NCBI GenBank assembly: GCA_934446455.1
Contig: CAKSEE010000006.1
Location: 1 to 64,000 of the forward strand
Direction of reading: 5' to 3'
DNA: 64,000 bases
From: an uncultured Oscillospiraceae bacterium
GTDB taxonomy: Bacteria > Bacillota > Clostridia > Oscillospirales > Ruminococcaceae
The notes under the pieces: generated by a model
The model's input: the letters and a program-made list of their open reading frames with translations, nothing else
The model's database searches: none
Told to the model about the DNA's origin: nothing
Made by a program: the position numbers and the translations under genes
In this document: in pieces, positions 22,606 through 31,801 of the stretch
Position numbering within the stretch: the first letter of the stretch is position 1
Layout of the letters: the number at the start of each line of letters is the position of its first letter

Positions 22606-24612
22606 TCAGGCTGCCTGCGCCGAGCCGTCCGCGCTTGTCTGAGAGTCCGTTCCCTGCGGGGACTGCGAACCCTGCGAGTCCTGCGGGGGCTGCGAACCCT
22701 GTCCGACCTGTGGGGGCTGTGGCTGCTCCCCGTCAAAGCTGAAGCCGTCGGGGATATTTGCCGGGTCGAAGCCCTCGGGGATATTGTCCGAGCCGTCGGG
22801 GCGTTCCCCGCGCGGTCTGTCGAGGCGGTCGCCGAAACCGCCGAAACCGCCAAAGCCGTTCGCTCCGCTGCCGCTTACGCCGTCGGTCGCAGTGACCGTG
22901 TAAACGCTCACGCCGTCAACGTAAAGTGCGTACTCCTCCCCCGACTTAAAGTCCTCAGTCGAGAATATGAGCGACTCGCACTTCTTGAGCGCGTCCACGG
23001 ACAGCACAACGTTGTCCGCGCTGTCGCGTATCTCAATAAAGCTGCCCTCCGCCACGCTGTAGTTTATCGCAAGGCAGGGCTGCGAAAGGGTGGTGGGGGT
23101 CTGCGCCATGCCCGACGAGCCGAGCGCCACGAGCGTGCCGCCGCTCACCGCAAACGAGTCGTCGAAATCGAGCGCGCCGTTGCCGTTGTCCGTGGGACCG
23201 TTTATTACCACCGTACCGCCGCTCATGGCTATCGTGCCGTTGCTGTCAAGCCCGTCGCCGTCAGCGTTTATCGTAAGACTTCCGCCCGAAATGCTGATGT
23301 AGTATTCGCCGCTCGACTCGCTGTAGCCGAAGAAGCCCGCATTGTCGCCGCCTGCGGCATTAACGCCGTCGTTGTGCGCGTTAAGCTCGATAACGCCGCC
23401 GCTCACCTCGACGCTCTTGCCCTCAAGTCCCTCGTAGCTCTTGCCGATGTATATATCGCCGCCGCTTATCACAAGCGCCTCGTCCGCGTGTACGCCGTCG
23501 TCGCCCGAGGACAGCTTAAGCGTGCCGCCGCTTATTTCCGCAGTGCCGTTCGAGTGAATCGCGTCGTCAGACGAATCTATGTCGAGCGTGCCGCCGCTTA
23601 TCGTTATCGCCGTGCCCGCCTTTAGACCCTTGGCGCTGTCTGTAATTTCGTCGGTCGTGTTGTCGCGATCGAACGGATTGCCGAAGCTCTCGGTCCTGAG
23701 CACCGCGTCCGCGCTGCCGCCGCCCGATACCACGGTTATAGCGCCGCCGTCCACCGCAAGCGCGGTTTCCGCCTGAATGCCGTCCTTGCCCGCATTTACG
23801 CTTATCGTGCCGCCGCTTATCGTGATTTTGCCGACAGACATATCGCCGTTGTCGGAGGCTGTGGTCTTTATGCCGTCGTCGCCGCTTGTTACGTTAAGCG
23901 TGCCGCCGTAGAGCTTTACATAGTCCCTGCCCTTTACGCCGTCGCCGGCCGCCGTTACGGTAACGCTGCCGCTGCACAGCTTGAAGCCGTCCTTGCTCTT
24001 TATGCCGTCGGAGTACGCGCCTTTTACCGCAAGGCTGCCCGCGCCGTTTATCACAAGCGTGCACTTGCTGAATACCGCCGCGTCGGGCTCGTCCTCGCCC
24101 TCCTCGAACACATAGTCCGCGCTGTCTGACAGGCTGTTCTCCGTGCCCTCTTCAAGGGTCAGCACCAGCTTGTTAGCCTTTTTGCAGAGGATAACGCTGC
24201 CCTGCGCGGAGGAGAGGTCTGCGCCCGCCAGGATAAGGTACACGTCCGCTTCCTTGCCGGCGTCGATAACGATGTTCACGCCCGAAGCCGTGCCCGTTAC
24301 GCGGTACACGCCCGCCCTGCCTATCGTGACTGTCCCGCCCGAAACCGTGACCGCGCCGTTTGAATCAGCGGCGGTCGCGCTGCTGTTGCTGAACGCTATC
24401 TCGCAGCTGTTCTCTGCCGAAGGCTCCTCCTCGGGAACGTCCGCAGCCTTTGAAGCCGTGGCTGCCGCCGATGAAGCGGTCTGCGCCGTGCCGGTGTTCA
24501 TAAGCGGGGTGGAGCTTGCCGTGCCGTCCGATGAAGCGCCGTCCGTGCAGCCTGTGTTCAGCGCAAGCGCCAGCGAACAGAACGCCGCAAGCGTCTTAAA
24601 CGAAGTTTTCAT
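22606..24612 (-). CDS. Cthe_2159-like carbohydrate-binding beta-helix lipoprotein
   Basis: A 668-residue lipoprotein (signal ending LNTGC). After a Ser/Ala/Glu linker, residues ~90-560 are a long run of short repeats with ISGGT, GGDAxxG and GIxxxGxxxISGG patterns (TISGGTLDIDSSDDAIHSNG, KLSSGDDGVHADEALVISGG), typical of the right-handed beta-helix of Clostridium thermocellum Cthe_2159, which binds cellulose and pectin-like polymers with calcium. A beta-sandwich-like segment follows and then a ~70-residue Gln/Pro/Gly/Ser tail of low complexity. It is the last gene of an operon with DUF4956 and VTC-domain proteins, a known partnership. Binding rather than cleavage is expected. Confidence 0.85.
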   Translation of the reverse strand: MKTSFKTLAAFCSLALALNTGCTDGASSDGTASSTPLMNTGTAQTASSAAATASKAADVPEEEPSAENSCEIAFSNSSATAADSNGAVTVSGGTVTIGRAGVYRVTGTASGVNIVIDAGKEADVYLILAGADLSSAQGSVILCKKANKLVLTLEEGTENSLSDSADYVFEEGEDEPDAAVFSKCTLVINGAGSLAVKGAYSDGIKSKDGFKLCSGSVTVTAAGDGVKGRDYVKLYGGTLNVTSGDDGIKTTASDNGDMSVGKITISGGTISVNAGKDGIQAETALAVDGGAITVVSGGGSADAVLRTESFGNPFDRDNTTDEITDSAKGLKAGTAITISGGTLDIDSSDDAIHSNGTAEISGGTLKLSSGDDGVHADEALVISGGDIYIGKSYEGLEGKSVEVSGGVIELNAHNDGVNAAGGDNAGFFGYSESSGEYYISISGGSLTINADGDGLDSNGTIAMSGGTVVINGPTDNGNGALDFDDSFAVSGGTLVALGSSGMAQTPTTLSQPCLAINYSVAEGSFIEIRDSADNVVLSVDALKKCESLIFSTEDFKSGEEYALYVDGVSVYTVTATDGVSGSGANGFGGFGGFGDRLDRPRGERPDGSDNIPEGFDPANIPDGFSFDGEQPQPPQVGQGSQPPQDSQGSQSPQGTDSQTSADGSAQAA

Positions 24613-24640
24613 ACTATACCGGTCCTTTCGGAATAAAGGT

Positions 24641-25312
24641 TTACAGCTCGTCGCGGTCTGCGGGGAGTATTCCGCAGCACACCGTAAGATTGCCGTTCCT
24701 TACGCGTATCTTGTCAATGAACTCTTTCTCGCGCGATGCGTCCTTCAGGACTACCTCGTATCTCAGGTCAAACAGCGTGCCCATGCTCGTGGTCTTTGCC
24801 TGCGTAAGCTTCCACGAGGAGAGGTACTCCGCGAAGATATCGTCGAAGCAGTCCATGTAGTTCAGGTCCTCTGGAATCATTATGCGCAGCTGCTTTGCGC
24901 CGCCGCCTGCGCTGAACGCGGGCACGAACGTGAGCACCGCAAGCACCGCGCCTACTACCACCGCAAGCATTACCGCAAAGCCAACGTAGCCCATGCCCGT
25001 TGCAAGACCTATGCCCATGGCGTAGAAGATGAAGCATATATCGCGCGAGCTGCCCGGCGTTGAGCGGAAGCGCACGAGGTTGAACGCGCCCATGACCGCA
25101 ATGCCCGCGCCCACAGAGCCGTTTACGAGCATTATTACCGCCTGCACGAGGGTGGGAAGCACCACCATCGACACCATGAGATTCTTTGAGGCGCGCTGAT
25201 TCTTAAGTCTGTAAAGCATTGCCGCCGCAAAGCCAAGCACAAGCGAGGCAAGCGTGCATATAAGCGCAGTCTGTACCGTTAATCCCGTTTCGTCTATGAT
25301 ACTTCCGAACAT
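24641..25312 (-). CDS. DUF4956 membrane protein
   Basis: A 223-residue protein with four or five hydrophobic helices (ALICTLASLVLGFAAAMLY, LVQAVIMLVNGSVGAGIAVM, GYVGFAVMLAVVVGAVLAVL) and a soluble C-terminal domain of about 80 residues. The central motif FNLVRFRSTPGSSRDICFIF is the DUF4956 hallmark. The family commonly sits beside VTC-domain and CotH genes. Its start overlaps the end of the VTC gene by 19 bases, so they are coupled. The biochemical function is unknown; a membrane partner of the VTC polymerase is a reasonable guess. Confidence 0.85.
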   Translation of the reverse strand: MFGSIIDETGLTVQTALICTLASLVLGFAAAMLYRLKNQRASKNLMVSMVVLPTLVQAVIMLVNGSVGAGIAVMGAFNLVRFRSTPGSSRDICFIFYAMGIGLATGMGYVGFAVMLAVVVGAVLAVLTFVPAFSAGGGAKQLRIMIPEDLNYMDCFDDIFAEYLSSWKLTQAKTTSMGTLFDLRYEVVLKDASREKEFIDKIRVRNGNLTVCCGILPADRDEL

Positions 25313-26022
25313 TGTTCCGCTCCTGTTCTGTCGTTAGTGTTATGTTCCGCAGCGTAAATGCTGCCGTATTTTGAGAATGGCCGCTGATATATCCCGAGCC
25401 CGGACAGCATATGCGCCGCCCACAGCGGCATTGCGCCAGCCGCCTTTATCTCCATCACGCAGAACGGCTGCCCCTCGAGAAGCGCGCCGCCGTCGCCCGC
25501 GCGCAGGTCAAGCGCCGTGCGGCGGTAGCGTATGCGGCTGTCAAAGCTCACTCGGAACTCCCTGTCCTGCGCGCCGTAAAACGCCCTGCGGTCGTAGCAT
25601 ATCACTATCCGCGGCACGAGCCTGCGGCTGTCGCGCATATAGGCTATCTCGTCAAGCTGCTGCGTGTGAAGCGGCGGCTCCCCGCCGTTTACAAGAAAGC
25701 TGTACGCCTGCGCGTAGGTAAGCTCTTCCCTGCGCTTGTAAACCACGCCCATGAACTTCTTCTTTATCTCAACGAACGCCGCGGAGTCGCCGCGCGGTAC
25801 GCCGTATGTGCGCAGCCGCAGCTTCTCCTTGTAAACGGGCTTGTCAAGCGAAGTGCGGATAAGCTCGTCGTTTTCGTTGTCAAAGTAGATGTTGCATATG
25901 CTCTGCAGCCCGTAGCTGTCCTCGGTGAGCATTCCCGCAGCGGCGCCGCGCACTGCCGCGTACTGCTCCGCGGTAAGCGGGAATTTCATCTCGCAGCGCC
26001 TGAACGTGTTCTTGTAAGCCAT
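25294..26022 (-). CDS. VTC-domain protein (polyphosphate polymerase-like)
   Basis: A 242-residue soluble protein with the VTC/tunnel-type fold. Basic and acidic strands carry the expected residues: RRCEMKFPL near the start, YFDNENDELI, YKEKLRLRTYG, FVEIKKKFMGVVYKRR, and IRYRRTALDLR, with MEIKA near the end. In yeast Vtc4 this tunnel makes polyphosphate from ATP; the bacterial versions beside DUF4956 and CotH have no proven product. GGGAG lies seven bases before the ATG. It is the first gene of the operon with DUF4956 and the Cthe_2159-like lipoprotein. Confidence 0.87.
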   Translation of the reverse strand: MAYKNTFRRCEMKFPLTAEQYAAVRGAAAGMLTEDSYGLQSICNIYFDNENDELIRTSLDKPVYKEKLRLRTYGVPRGDSAAFVEIKKKFMGVVYKRREELTYAQAYSFLVNGGEPPLHTQQLDEIAYMRDSRRLVPRIVICYDRRAFYGAQDREFRVSFDSRIRYRRTALDLRAGDGGALLEGQPFCVMEIKAAGAMPLWAAHMLSGLGIYQRPFSKYGSIYAAEHNTNDRTGAEQCSEVS

Positions 26023-26177
26023 CTGCGCTCTCCCTTCCTGTCATGGCTTTATTATAGGGGGCTAATGTGACAGTTTTATGTTAAATACAAAATAATTTTC
26101 GGGAACAATAAGGAAGATATATGTGAAAAAATGCGCAATCTGTGAAGAAATTGCGTTAAACCCTCATATACGGCAAA

Positions 26178-26210
26178 GGGCGGAAAATGCTCCGCAAAGC
26201 GCCCCCGCCC
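26178..26210 (-). terminator. Possible weak terminator after recN
   Basis: Leftward GGGCGG (26210-26205) and CCGCCC (26183-26178) with an inner stem; only three T follow. Confidence 0.4.
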
Positions 26211-26216
26211 GTAATA

Positions 26217-27884
26217 TCAGCCGTTGTTCTGCGCGGCTTTAAGCATTTCCTCCGCCGCCTTAAGGCTGCTTTCGCTCATGCCGCTGCCGTCTATAATCCT
26301 TGCAAGCTCGCGCGTTCTGCCGTCGTGGTCGAGCTGCTCTATGTGCGTATAGGTGCGCCCGCCCGCCGTCTGCTTTTCTATAAGCAGGTGGCAGTCCGCG
26401 CGGGAGGCTATCTGCGCCAGGTGAGTTATGCACAGCACCTGCCGCCTGCGCGCGGTCTGCTGCAGCTTTATGCCGACTTTCTGCGCAGCCCTGCCGCTTA
26501 TGCCCGCGTCTATCTCGTCGAATATGAGCGTCGGTATATCGTCGCACTCCGCGAGAACGCTCTTTATCGCAAGCATAACGCGCGACAGCTCGCCGCCGCT
26601 CGCCGTTTTGCCAAGCGGCTTCGGCTCCTCGCCCGCGTTCGCTGAAATGAGTATCTCAACCGCGTCCATGCCGTTCACCGTTATCTTTTCGGGCGTGACT
26701 GAGATGATTATGCGCACGTTCGGCATATCGAGAAAGCGCAGCTCCTCGCAAATCTGCGCGGAAAGCTTCTGCGCCGCCTCGCTTCTCCTGCGGCTTATGT
26801 CCGCCGCAGCCGCCTTTACCTGCTCTGCAAGCGCGTGCCGCTGCGCGGAAAGCTCTTCCAACTCGTCGTCCGCGCCGTCAAGCTCCTGCAGCTCCCCGCG
26901 GCACTTGTCAAGGTAATCCACAAGCTCATCGGACTCCATGCCGTACCTGCGCCGCGCAGACTTAAGCGCGGACACCCTGTCCGCAAGCGCTTCCTCGCGC
27001 TGCTCGCTGTCCTCGCCGCCCATAAGCGAAGCCACCTCCGCCGCGATGTCCTCCGCCTCGGGGATAAGCTCCTCAAGCCGCAGCGCAAGCTCCTGCGCGG
27101 CAGGCTCCGCTGCTGAAATACCCTGCAGCTGCCCCTGTGCAAGCCGCAGAAGCTCCAGCGCGCCCGGCGCGTCCTCGGGGTCGAGGCAGGCATACGCCCC
27201 GAAAAGCCCCTGCCGCACCTTTGCAGCGCTGCGCAGCCGCTCAAGCTCCGCCTCGAGCCTGTCGCCGTCGCCCTTTTCAAGGTCGAGCGCGGAAAGCTCC
27301 TCTATCACCGACGCGAGGTGCTCCATGCGCAGCGCGCGCGTTTCGTCCTGCGCCTTAAGCTGCTTTACCCTGCGCGATACGGCGGAAAACGCGCGGAAGC
27401 TCGTTCTGTACTCCTCAAGCTCCGCGCCGAGCCCAGCGTAGCTGTCGAGTATCTCGCGCTGCGCGTCGTTGGACATGAGAATGCGGTTTTCGTGCTGACC
27501 GTGCACGTCCACAAGCAGGCAGCCTATTTCGCGCAGCATTGCGGCAGTCGCCGTCCTGCCGTTTATGCGCGCGGTGCTCTTGCCGTCCGCGGTTATCTCG
27601 CGCGAGAGCAGCAGCTCGCCGTCGGGCGCCTCTATCCCGAGCTCCGCGAGCTTTGCGGCGGCTGCGGCGGGGATATCGTCAAACAGCGCCGTGACGGAGG
27701 CGCGCTGCGTGCCCGTGCGCACTATGTCCTTTGTGGTGCGCTGCCCGAGTATCGCGTTTATCCCGCCGATAAGCACGGATTTGCCCGCGCCCGTTTCGCC
27801 CGTAAACACGTTGAAGCTGCCGCCGAAATGCGCCTGCGCCTTTTCGATGACCGCCAGATTTTCTATCGTAAGTTCCCGCAGCAC
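26217..27884 (-). CDS. recN: DNA repair protein RecN
   Basis: An SMC-like ATPase of 555 residues acting early in double-strand break repair. Walker A is FTGETGAGKSVLIGG (residues ~31-45), the coiled-coil arms fill the centre (about 150-380), and the C-terminal ATPase lobe has the signature TASGGELSRVMLAIK and Walker B TLIFDEIDAGISG. GTG is the start, nine bases after AAAGGGG. It closes the leftward housekeeping operon that starts with asp23, directly after argR as in many Firmicutes. Confidence 0.97.
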   Translation of the reverse strand: MLRELTIENLAVIEKAQAHFGGSFNVFTGETGAGKSVLIGGINAILGQRTTKDIVRTGTQRASVTALFDDIPAAAAAKLAELGIEAPDGELLLSREITADGKSTARINGRTATAAMLREIGCLLVDVHGQHENRILMSNDAQREILDSYAGLGAELEEYRTSFRAFSAVSRRVKQLKAQDETRALRMEHLASVIEELSALDLEKGDGDRLEAELERLRSAAKVRQGLFGAYACLDPEDAPGALELLRLAQGQLQGISAAEPAAQELALRLEELIPEAEDIAAEVASLMGGEDSEQREEALADRVSALKSARRRYGMESDELVDYLDKCRGELQELDGADDELEELSAQRHALAEQVKAAAADISRRRSEAAQKLSAQICEELRFLDMPNVRIIISVTPEKITVNGMDAVEILISANAGEEPKPLGKTASGGELSRVMLAIKSVLAECDDIPTLIFDEIDAGISGRAAQKVGIKLQQTARRRQVLCITHLAQIASRADCHLLIEKQTAGGRTYTHIEQLDHDGRTRELARIIDGSGMSESSLKAAEEMLKAAQNNG

Positions 27885-27901
27885 GCGAAAACACCCCTTT
27901 C

Positions 27902-28348
27902 CTAGTTCGACTTAAGCTCCCGCAGCTGCTCTGCAAGCTGCACGGCGTGGCTCTCAGAGCGGGTAAGCACGAACACGGTGTCATCCCCCGCTATCGTTCC
28001 CACAACAAAGCCGAGCTTCAGCTCGTCCACCACCTTGCACGCGGGCTGCGCCATGCCGGCGTGGCAGTGCAGCACCACGGTGTTCATCGCGTAGTCCACA
28101 GACGTCACCGAGCGTGCGAAAAGGTCGTTGTAAGACGGCTTCTGCCCCGCGCCCTCCGCGAAGTAGCAGTTCACGCCGTTTGCGTTTATGCCCTTGCTTA
28201 TCTTAAGCTCCCGCATATCGCGCGACACCGTTGCCTGCGCCGCGTCAAAGCCCTCCGCGCGGAGAAGCGCGCAGAGCTCGTCCTGCGTTTCCACCTCGCC
28301 GCGGGACACTATCCTCAAAAGCGCCGCGTGGCGCTTCTTTTTCTCCAT
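27902..28348 (-). CDS. argR: Arginine repressor ArgR
   Basis: A 148-residue hexameric regulator that represses arginine biosynthesis genes when arginine is bound. The N-terminal winged helix (ATVSRDMRELKISKGIN) binds DNA and the C-terminal domain (VVGTIAGDDTVFVLTRS) binds arginine and forms trimers. AGGAGG lies upstream of the ATG. Its place between nadK and recN is typical of Firmicutes. No ARG-box is obvious at its own start; it is transcribed from the upstream operon. Confidence 0.96.
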   Translation of the reverse strand: MEKKKRHAALLRIVSRGEVETQDELCALLRAEGFDAAQATVSRDMRELKISKGINANGVNCYFAEGAGQKPSYNDLFARSVTSVDYAMNTVVLHCHAGMAQPACKVVDELKLGFVVGTIAGDDTVFVLTRSESHAVQLAEQLRELKSN

Positions 28349-28361
28349 ATGCCGAAACCTC

Positions 28362-29195
28362 CTACTTAAGCGGCGTCATAAGCTTGTTGTGAACCGCGCC
28401 GAAGAAGCCCTCGCCCGCCTCGATAAGGTCGAGCGTGCAGGCGGACTTTTTCAGCCGCAGCTCGTCGCCCTCCATAAGCGGCGCGGCGCTCCCGCCGTCA
28501 AAGCTTACAGTAACGCTGCTGCCCTGGTAGAACCTGCACCGAACGCTCACCGTCTGCTGCGCGGAAAGTATCATCGGGCGGTTGAACAGCGAGTGCGGGC
28601 AGAGCGCGGTGAACTCTATGCACTCAAGATCGGGCGCGAGAATAGGTCCCCCCGCGGAGAGCGAATACGCCGTGGAGCCGGTGGGCGTGCTCAGTATCAC
28701 GCCGTCCGCGCGCAGGCGCGAAACCTCTTTCTCGGGGTTTTCCCCGCTGCGGCAGAACACGCTGAACTCGGGCAGCTTTGAAGCGCTCCCGCGCGACAGC
28801 ACCGCGTCGTTCAGCACAAGCCCCGACATCACCGTCTGCCCCGCGCGGCGCACCTCGCAGTCCATAAGCATACGGCGGCTGAGCCTGCCGCGTTCGGTGA
28901 GAAGCTCGGGTATCCTTGAAAGCTCGGCGCGCTCAAGCGTCGCCATGAAGCCGAGCCTGCCCATGTTCACGCCAAGCACGGGAATGCCGCGCTGCGCGGC
29001 CGCCTTTCCCCAGCGGATTATCGTGCCGTCACCGCCGACAGTCACGGCATGGGTGCAGCCCTCCAGCGCCTGCGGGTCGTCCCCGCCGCACAGCACGCAC
29101 TCAAAGCCCGCGCGCGAAAGCAGCGCGTCTATCTCCCGCGAAGCCTGCACCGCCCGCGCAGCCGCGCCGTTATAGCCTATAAGCGCCTTTTTCAT
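28362..29195 (-). CDS. nadK: NAD kinase
   Basis: It phosphorylates NAD to NADP. The 277 residues include the GGDGT motif (VTVGGDGTIIRWGKAA), the NMGRLGFMA segment, and the glycine-rich GVILSTPTGSTAYSLSAGGP motif of the family. GGAGGT lies before the ATG, overlapping the tail of tlyA. Part of the asp23-recN operon. Confidence 0.96.
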   Translation of the reverse strand: MKKALIGYNGAAARAVQASREIDALLSRAGFECVLCGGDDPQALEGCTHAVTVGGDGTIIRWGKAAAQRGIPVLGVNMGRLGFMATLERAELSRIPELLTERGRLSRRMLMDCEVRRAGQTVMSGLVLNDAVLSRGSASKLPEFSVFCRSGENPEKEVSRLRADGVILSTPTGSTAYSLSAGGPILAPDLECIEFTALCPHSLFNRPMILSAQQTVSVRCRFYQGSSVTVSFDGGSAAPLMEGDELRLKKSACTLDLIEAGEGFFGAVHNKLMTPLK

Positions 29196-29198
29196 GCT

Positions 29199-29960
29199 CT
29201 ACCTCCTGCAAAGGCTCAGCAGGTACTCGCGGTTGCCGTCGCCGCCCGTTATCGGCGAGTCCTGCCGTAATATCACCTCAAAGCCGCACTCCTGCGCAAA
29301 CTGCGTTATCTGCGCCGCAGTGCGCTCGCGCACCCCCGGATCGGTTACAACGCCCTTTTTCCCCAGAGCGCTCCGCCCCGCCTCAAACTGCGGCTTTATG
29401 AGCGCCACCGCCTCGCCGCCCGCGCGCAGCAGCCTGTACATATGCGGCAGGATAAGCCTGAGCGAAATGAACGATACGTCCGTGCACACAAAATCCGCCC
29501 CGCAGAACCCCTCGGGAAGCCGCGCGCGCAGCTCCTGCGGCAGCTCTTCAAACGAAAAGCCGCGGATATCCGTCTTTTCAAGCGATACCACCCTGCCGTC
29601 CGCGCGCAGACCCTCGTCAAGCTGCCCCGTGCCCACGTCCACCGCGAAAACGAGCGCCGCGCCGTGCTGCAACAGGCAGTCCGTAAAGCCGCCCGTGCTC
29701 GCGCCTATATCTACGCACACCGCGCCGTGCACATCGTGGCGCGGCTCGCCCTCGAGCGCCGCCTCCAGTTTGAACCCGCCGCGCCCCACATAGCGCGCGG
29801 GCGCTGCGGTAAGCGTTATCCCGTCGCCCTGCGCGGTCTGCGCGGACGGCTTTGTGCAGGGCGCGCCGTTTACGGACACTCCGCCCGCCTTTATGAGCTC
29901 CTGCGCCGCCGTGCGGCTTTTGCAAAGCCCGTTTTCGGTGAGATATACGTCCAGCCGCAC
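29199..29960 (-). CDS. tlyA: TlyA-family rRNA 2'-O-methyltransferase
   Basis: About 253 residues: an N-terminal S4 RNA-binding domain (RLDVYLTENGLCKSRTAAQE) and an FtsJ/RrmJ methyltransferase domain (VCVDIGASTGGFTDCLLQHG binds SAM; FVCTDVSFISLRLILP). In mycobacteria TlyA methylates 16S and 23S rRNA. AAGGAG abuts the ATG at 29969 with no spacing, but is nine bases from the GTG at 29960, so I set the start there; the ATG start would add three residues. Same operon as nadK and dxs. Confidence 0.92.
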   Translation of the reverse strand: MRLDVYLTENGLCKSRTAAQELIKAGGVSVNGAPCTKPSAQTAQGDGITLTAAPARYVGRGGFKLEAALEGEPRHDVHGAVCVDIGASTGGFTDCLLQHGAALVFAVDVGTGQLDEGLRADGRVVSLEKTDIRGFSFEELPQELRARLPEGFCGADFVCTDVSFISLRLILPHMYRLLRAGGEAVALIKPQFEAGRSALGKKGVVTDPGVRERTAAQITQFAQECGFEVILRQDSPITGGDGNREYLLSLCRR

Positions 29961-29978
29961 CGTTTTCATCTCCTTGGT

Positions 29979-31787
29979 TTATTGTGAATCCCTGAGCCTG
30001 CGCTCCATGCTCCGTCTGTCAAGTCCGAACATCTCGAGCTGCTCCTCCACAGCCGCCGCAGGCACGAACTGCCCGCGCACGCCCGCCATCTCAAAGCCGC
30101 CCCTGAACCTGCGCTCGCACAGCGCCGCGCCGAAGCCCTCCGCAGCGCCGCCGCAGAGCGACCCCTCCTCGAAGAACACCACGCGCTTATAGCCCATTGC
30201 AAGCTCAACAGCCGCCGCGGGTATGGGAGATACCCTTACAAGCCTCAGCATATCCGCGCCCGCCGCAGCCGCAGCCTTCGCAAGCTCCGCGCATATCCTG
30301 CCGTAGCCTACCGCAAGCACGTCGGAGCGCCTGCCGGTGTATGCAAACTCCCGCGCGGGGGGAAGCGCGGCGCCCTGCGCACCCTTGGGATAGCGCACGC
30401 AGACAACGCCCTTTTCCTCGTAAAGCGCGCGGTAAAGGCAGCTTCTCAGCTCCTCGTAGCCTGCGGGGGCGTACACTGCGGCGTCAGGCACGGCGCGGAA
30501 CATCGGCACGTCGAATATGCCCTGGTGCGTTTCGCCGTCCTCGCCCACAAAACCCGCGCGGTCCACCGCGAACACAACGTGCGTCCTCTCGATAGCACAG
30601 TCGTGCATTATCTGGTCGAACCCGCGCTGCAGAAACGTTGAATATACCGCGAAAACAGGCAGCATTCCCTGCGCGGCAAGTCCCGCGGCAAAGGTAACGG
30701 AGTGCTGCTCTGCGATGCCCGTGTCAAAAAAGCGCGCGGGGCAGGCGTTCTTGAAGAAGTTCAGCCCCGTGGCGTATTTCATCGCCGCCGTTATCGCGCA
30801 TACCCTGCCGTCAGCCTTTCCAAGGCGCTCAAGCTCCCGCCCGAACACCTCGGAGTAGCTGTCCTGCGCCGCCTGCGCGCCCGCGGGCGCCACCGCGTGG
30901 TATTCGCCGGGGTTCTCCTCGGCGCGGCGCAGCCCTCTTCCCTTTGAGGTGTAAACGTGCACCACGCACGGGCGCGAAAGGATCTTCGCCACAGACAGCG
31001 CCTCGGTGAGGTCCTGCACGTTATGCCCGTTTACGGGACCTATATAGGTAAAGCCGAGGTTCTCGAACAGGTTGCTGCTGTCGTAAAGCGCGTCCTTAAG
31101 CACGTTCTTTGCGCTGCGCGCCGCGCGCTCTAGCCGCCTGCCCACAAGCGGCACCGAGGACAGCACCGCCTTGAAGCGCTCCTTGGCGCAGTAGTATTTC
31201 CTTGTGGAACGTATCTGCGCGAGATACCGCGCGAGCGCTCCCGTACTCTTGCTTATGGACATGGCATTGTCGTTAAGCACCAGTATAAGCGGAACGTCGG
31301 ACTTGCCCGCATTGTTGAGCCCCTCGTAAATCATGCCGCCCGTGAACGCGCCGTCGCCCACTACCGCCGCAGTGCAGCCGCGCTCGCCCTTTATGTGCTT
31401 CGCCATGGCTATGCCGTAAGCCGCGGAAACCGACGTTGAGCTGTGCCCCGAGATGAACGCGTCGCACTCCGATTCCGAGCGGCGCGTAAAGCCCGAAATG
31501 CCGCCCTTTTTCCTCAGCGTGCCGAATGCGGAGCAGCGCCCCGTAAGCAGCTTGTGCGCGTACGCCTGATGTCCCACGTCCCAGAGTATGCTGTCGCCGC
31601 CGCGCACGTCAAACACGCGGTGAAGCGCCACTGTAAGCTCCACCGTGCCGAGGTTTGAGGACAGGTGGCCGCCGTTTTCGCCGACCGTGCGTATTATCTG
31701 CGCGCGCAGCTCCCTGCAGAGAGTCCTAAGCTGCTCGTCCGTCATGGCGGCTATTTCGCGGTGCGTTATGCTGTCGTTAAGGTACAT
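29979..31787 (-). CDS. dxs: 1-deoxy-D-xylulose-5-phosphate synthase
   Basis: It condenses pyruvate and glyceraldehyde-3-phosphate, the first step of the MEP isoprenoid pathway, using thiamine diphosphate. About 602 residues. Visible signatures are GGHLSSNLGTVELTVALH, the ThDP motif VVGDGAFTGGMIYEGLNNAG through NDN, and the transketolase pyrimidine domain (FFDTGIAEQHSVTFAAGLAA). A C-terminal transketolase domain completes it. The ATG at 31787 is preferred; an in-frame GTG at 31805 overlaps the upstream stop (GTGA) and is a possible coupled start. It is followed by tlyA and preceded by the DUF212 gene; ispA, a downstream user of its product, is in the same operon. Confidence 0.95.
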   Translation of the reverse strand: MYLNDSITHREIAAMTDEQLRTLCRELRAQIIRTVGENGGHLSSNLGTVELTVALHRVFDVRGGDSILWDVGHQAYAHKLLTGRCSAFGTLRKKGGISGFTRRSESECDAFISGHSSTSVSAAYGIAMAKHIKGERGCTAAVVGDGAFTGGMIYEGLNNAGKSDVPLILVLNDNAMSISKSTGALARYLAQIRSTRKYYCAKERFKAVLSSVPLVGRRLERAARSAKNVLKDALYDSSNLFENLGFTYIGPVNGHNVQDLTEALSVAKILSRPCVVHVYTSKGRGLRRAEENPGEYHAVAPAGAQAAQDSYSEVFGRELERLGKADGRVCAITAAMKYATGLNFFKNACPARFFDTGIAEQHSVTFAAGLAAQGMLPVFAVYSTFLQRGFDQIMHDCAIERTHVVFAVDRAGFVGEDGETHQGIFDVPMFRAVPDAAVYAPAGYEELRSCLYRALYEEKGVVCVRYPKGAQGAALPPAREFAYTGRRSDVLAVGYGRICAELAKAAAAAGADMLRLVRVSPIPAAAVELAMGYKRVVFFEEGSLCGGAAEGFGAALCERRFRGGFEMAGVRGQFVPAAAVEEQLEMFGLDRRSMERRLRDSQ

Positions 31788-31801
31788 TTCAGCCCCCGCT
31801 T

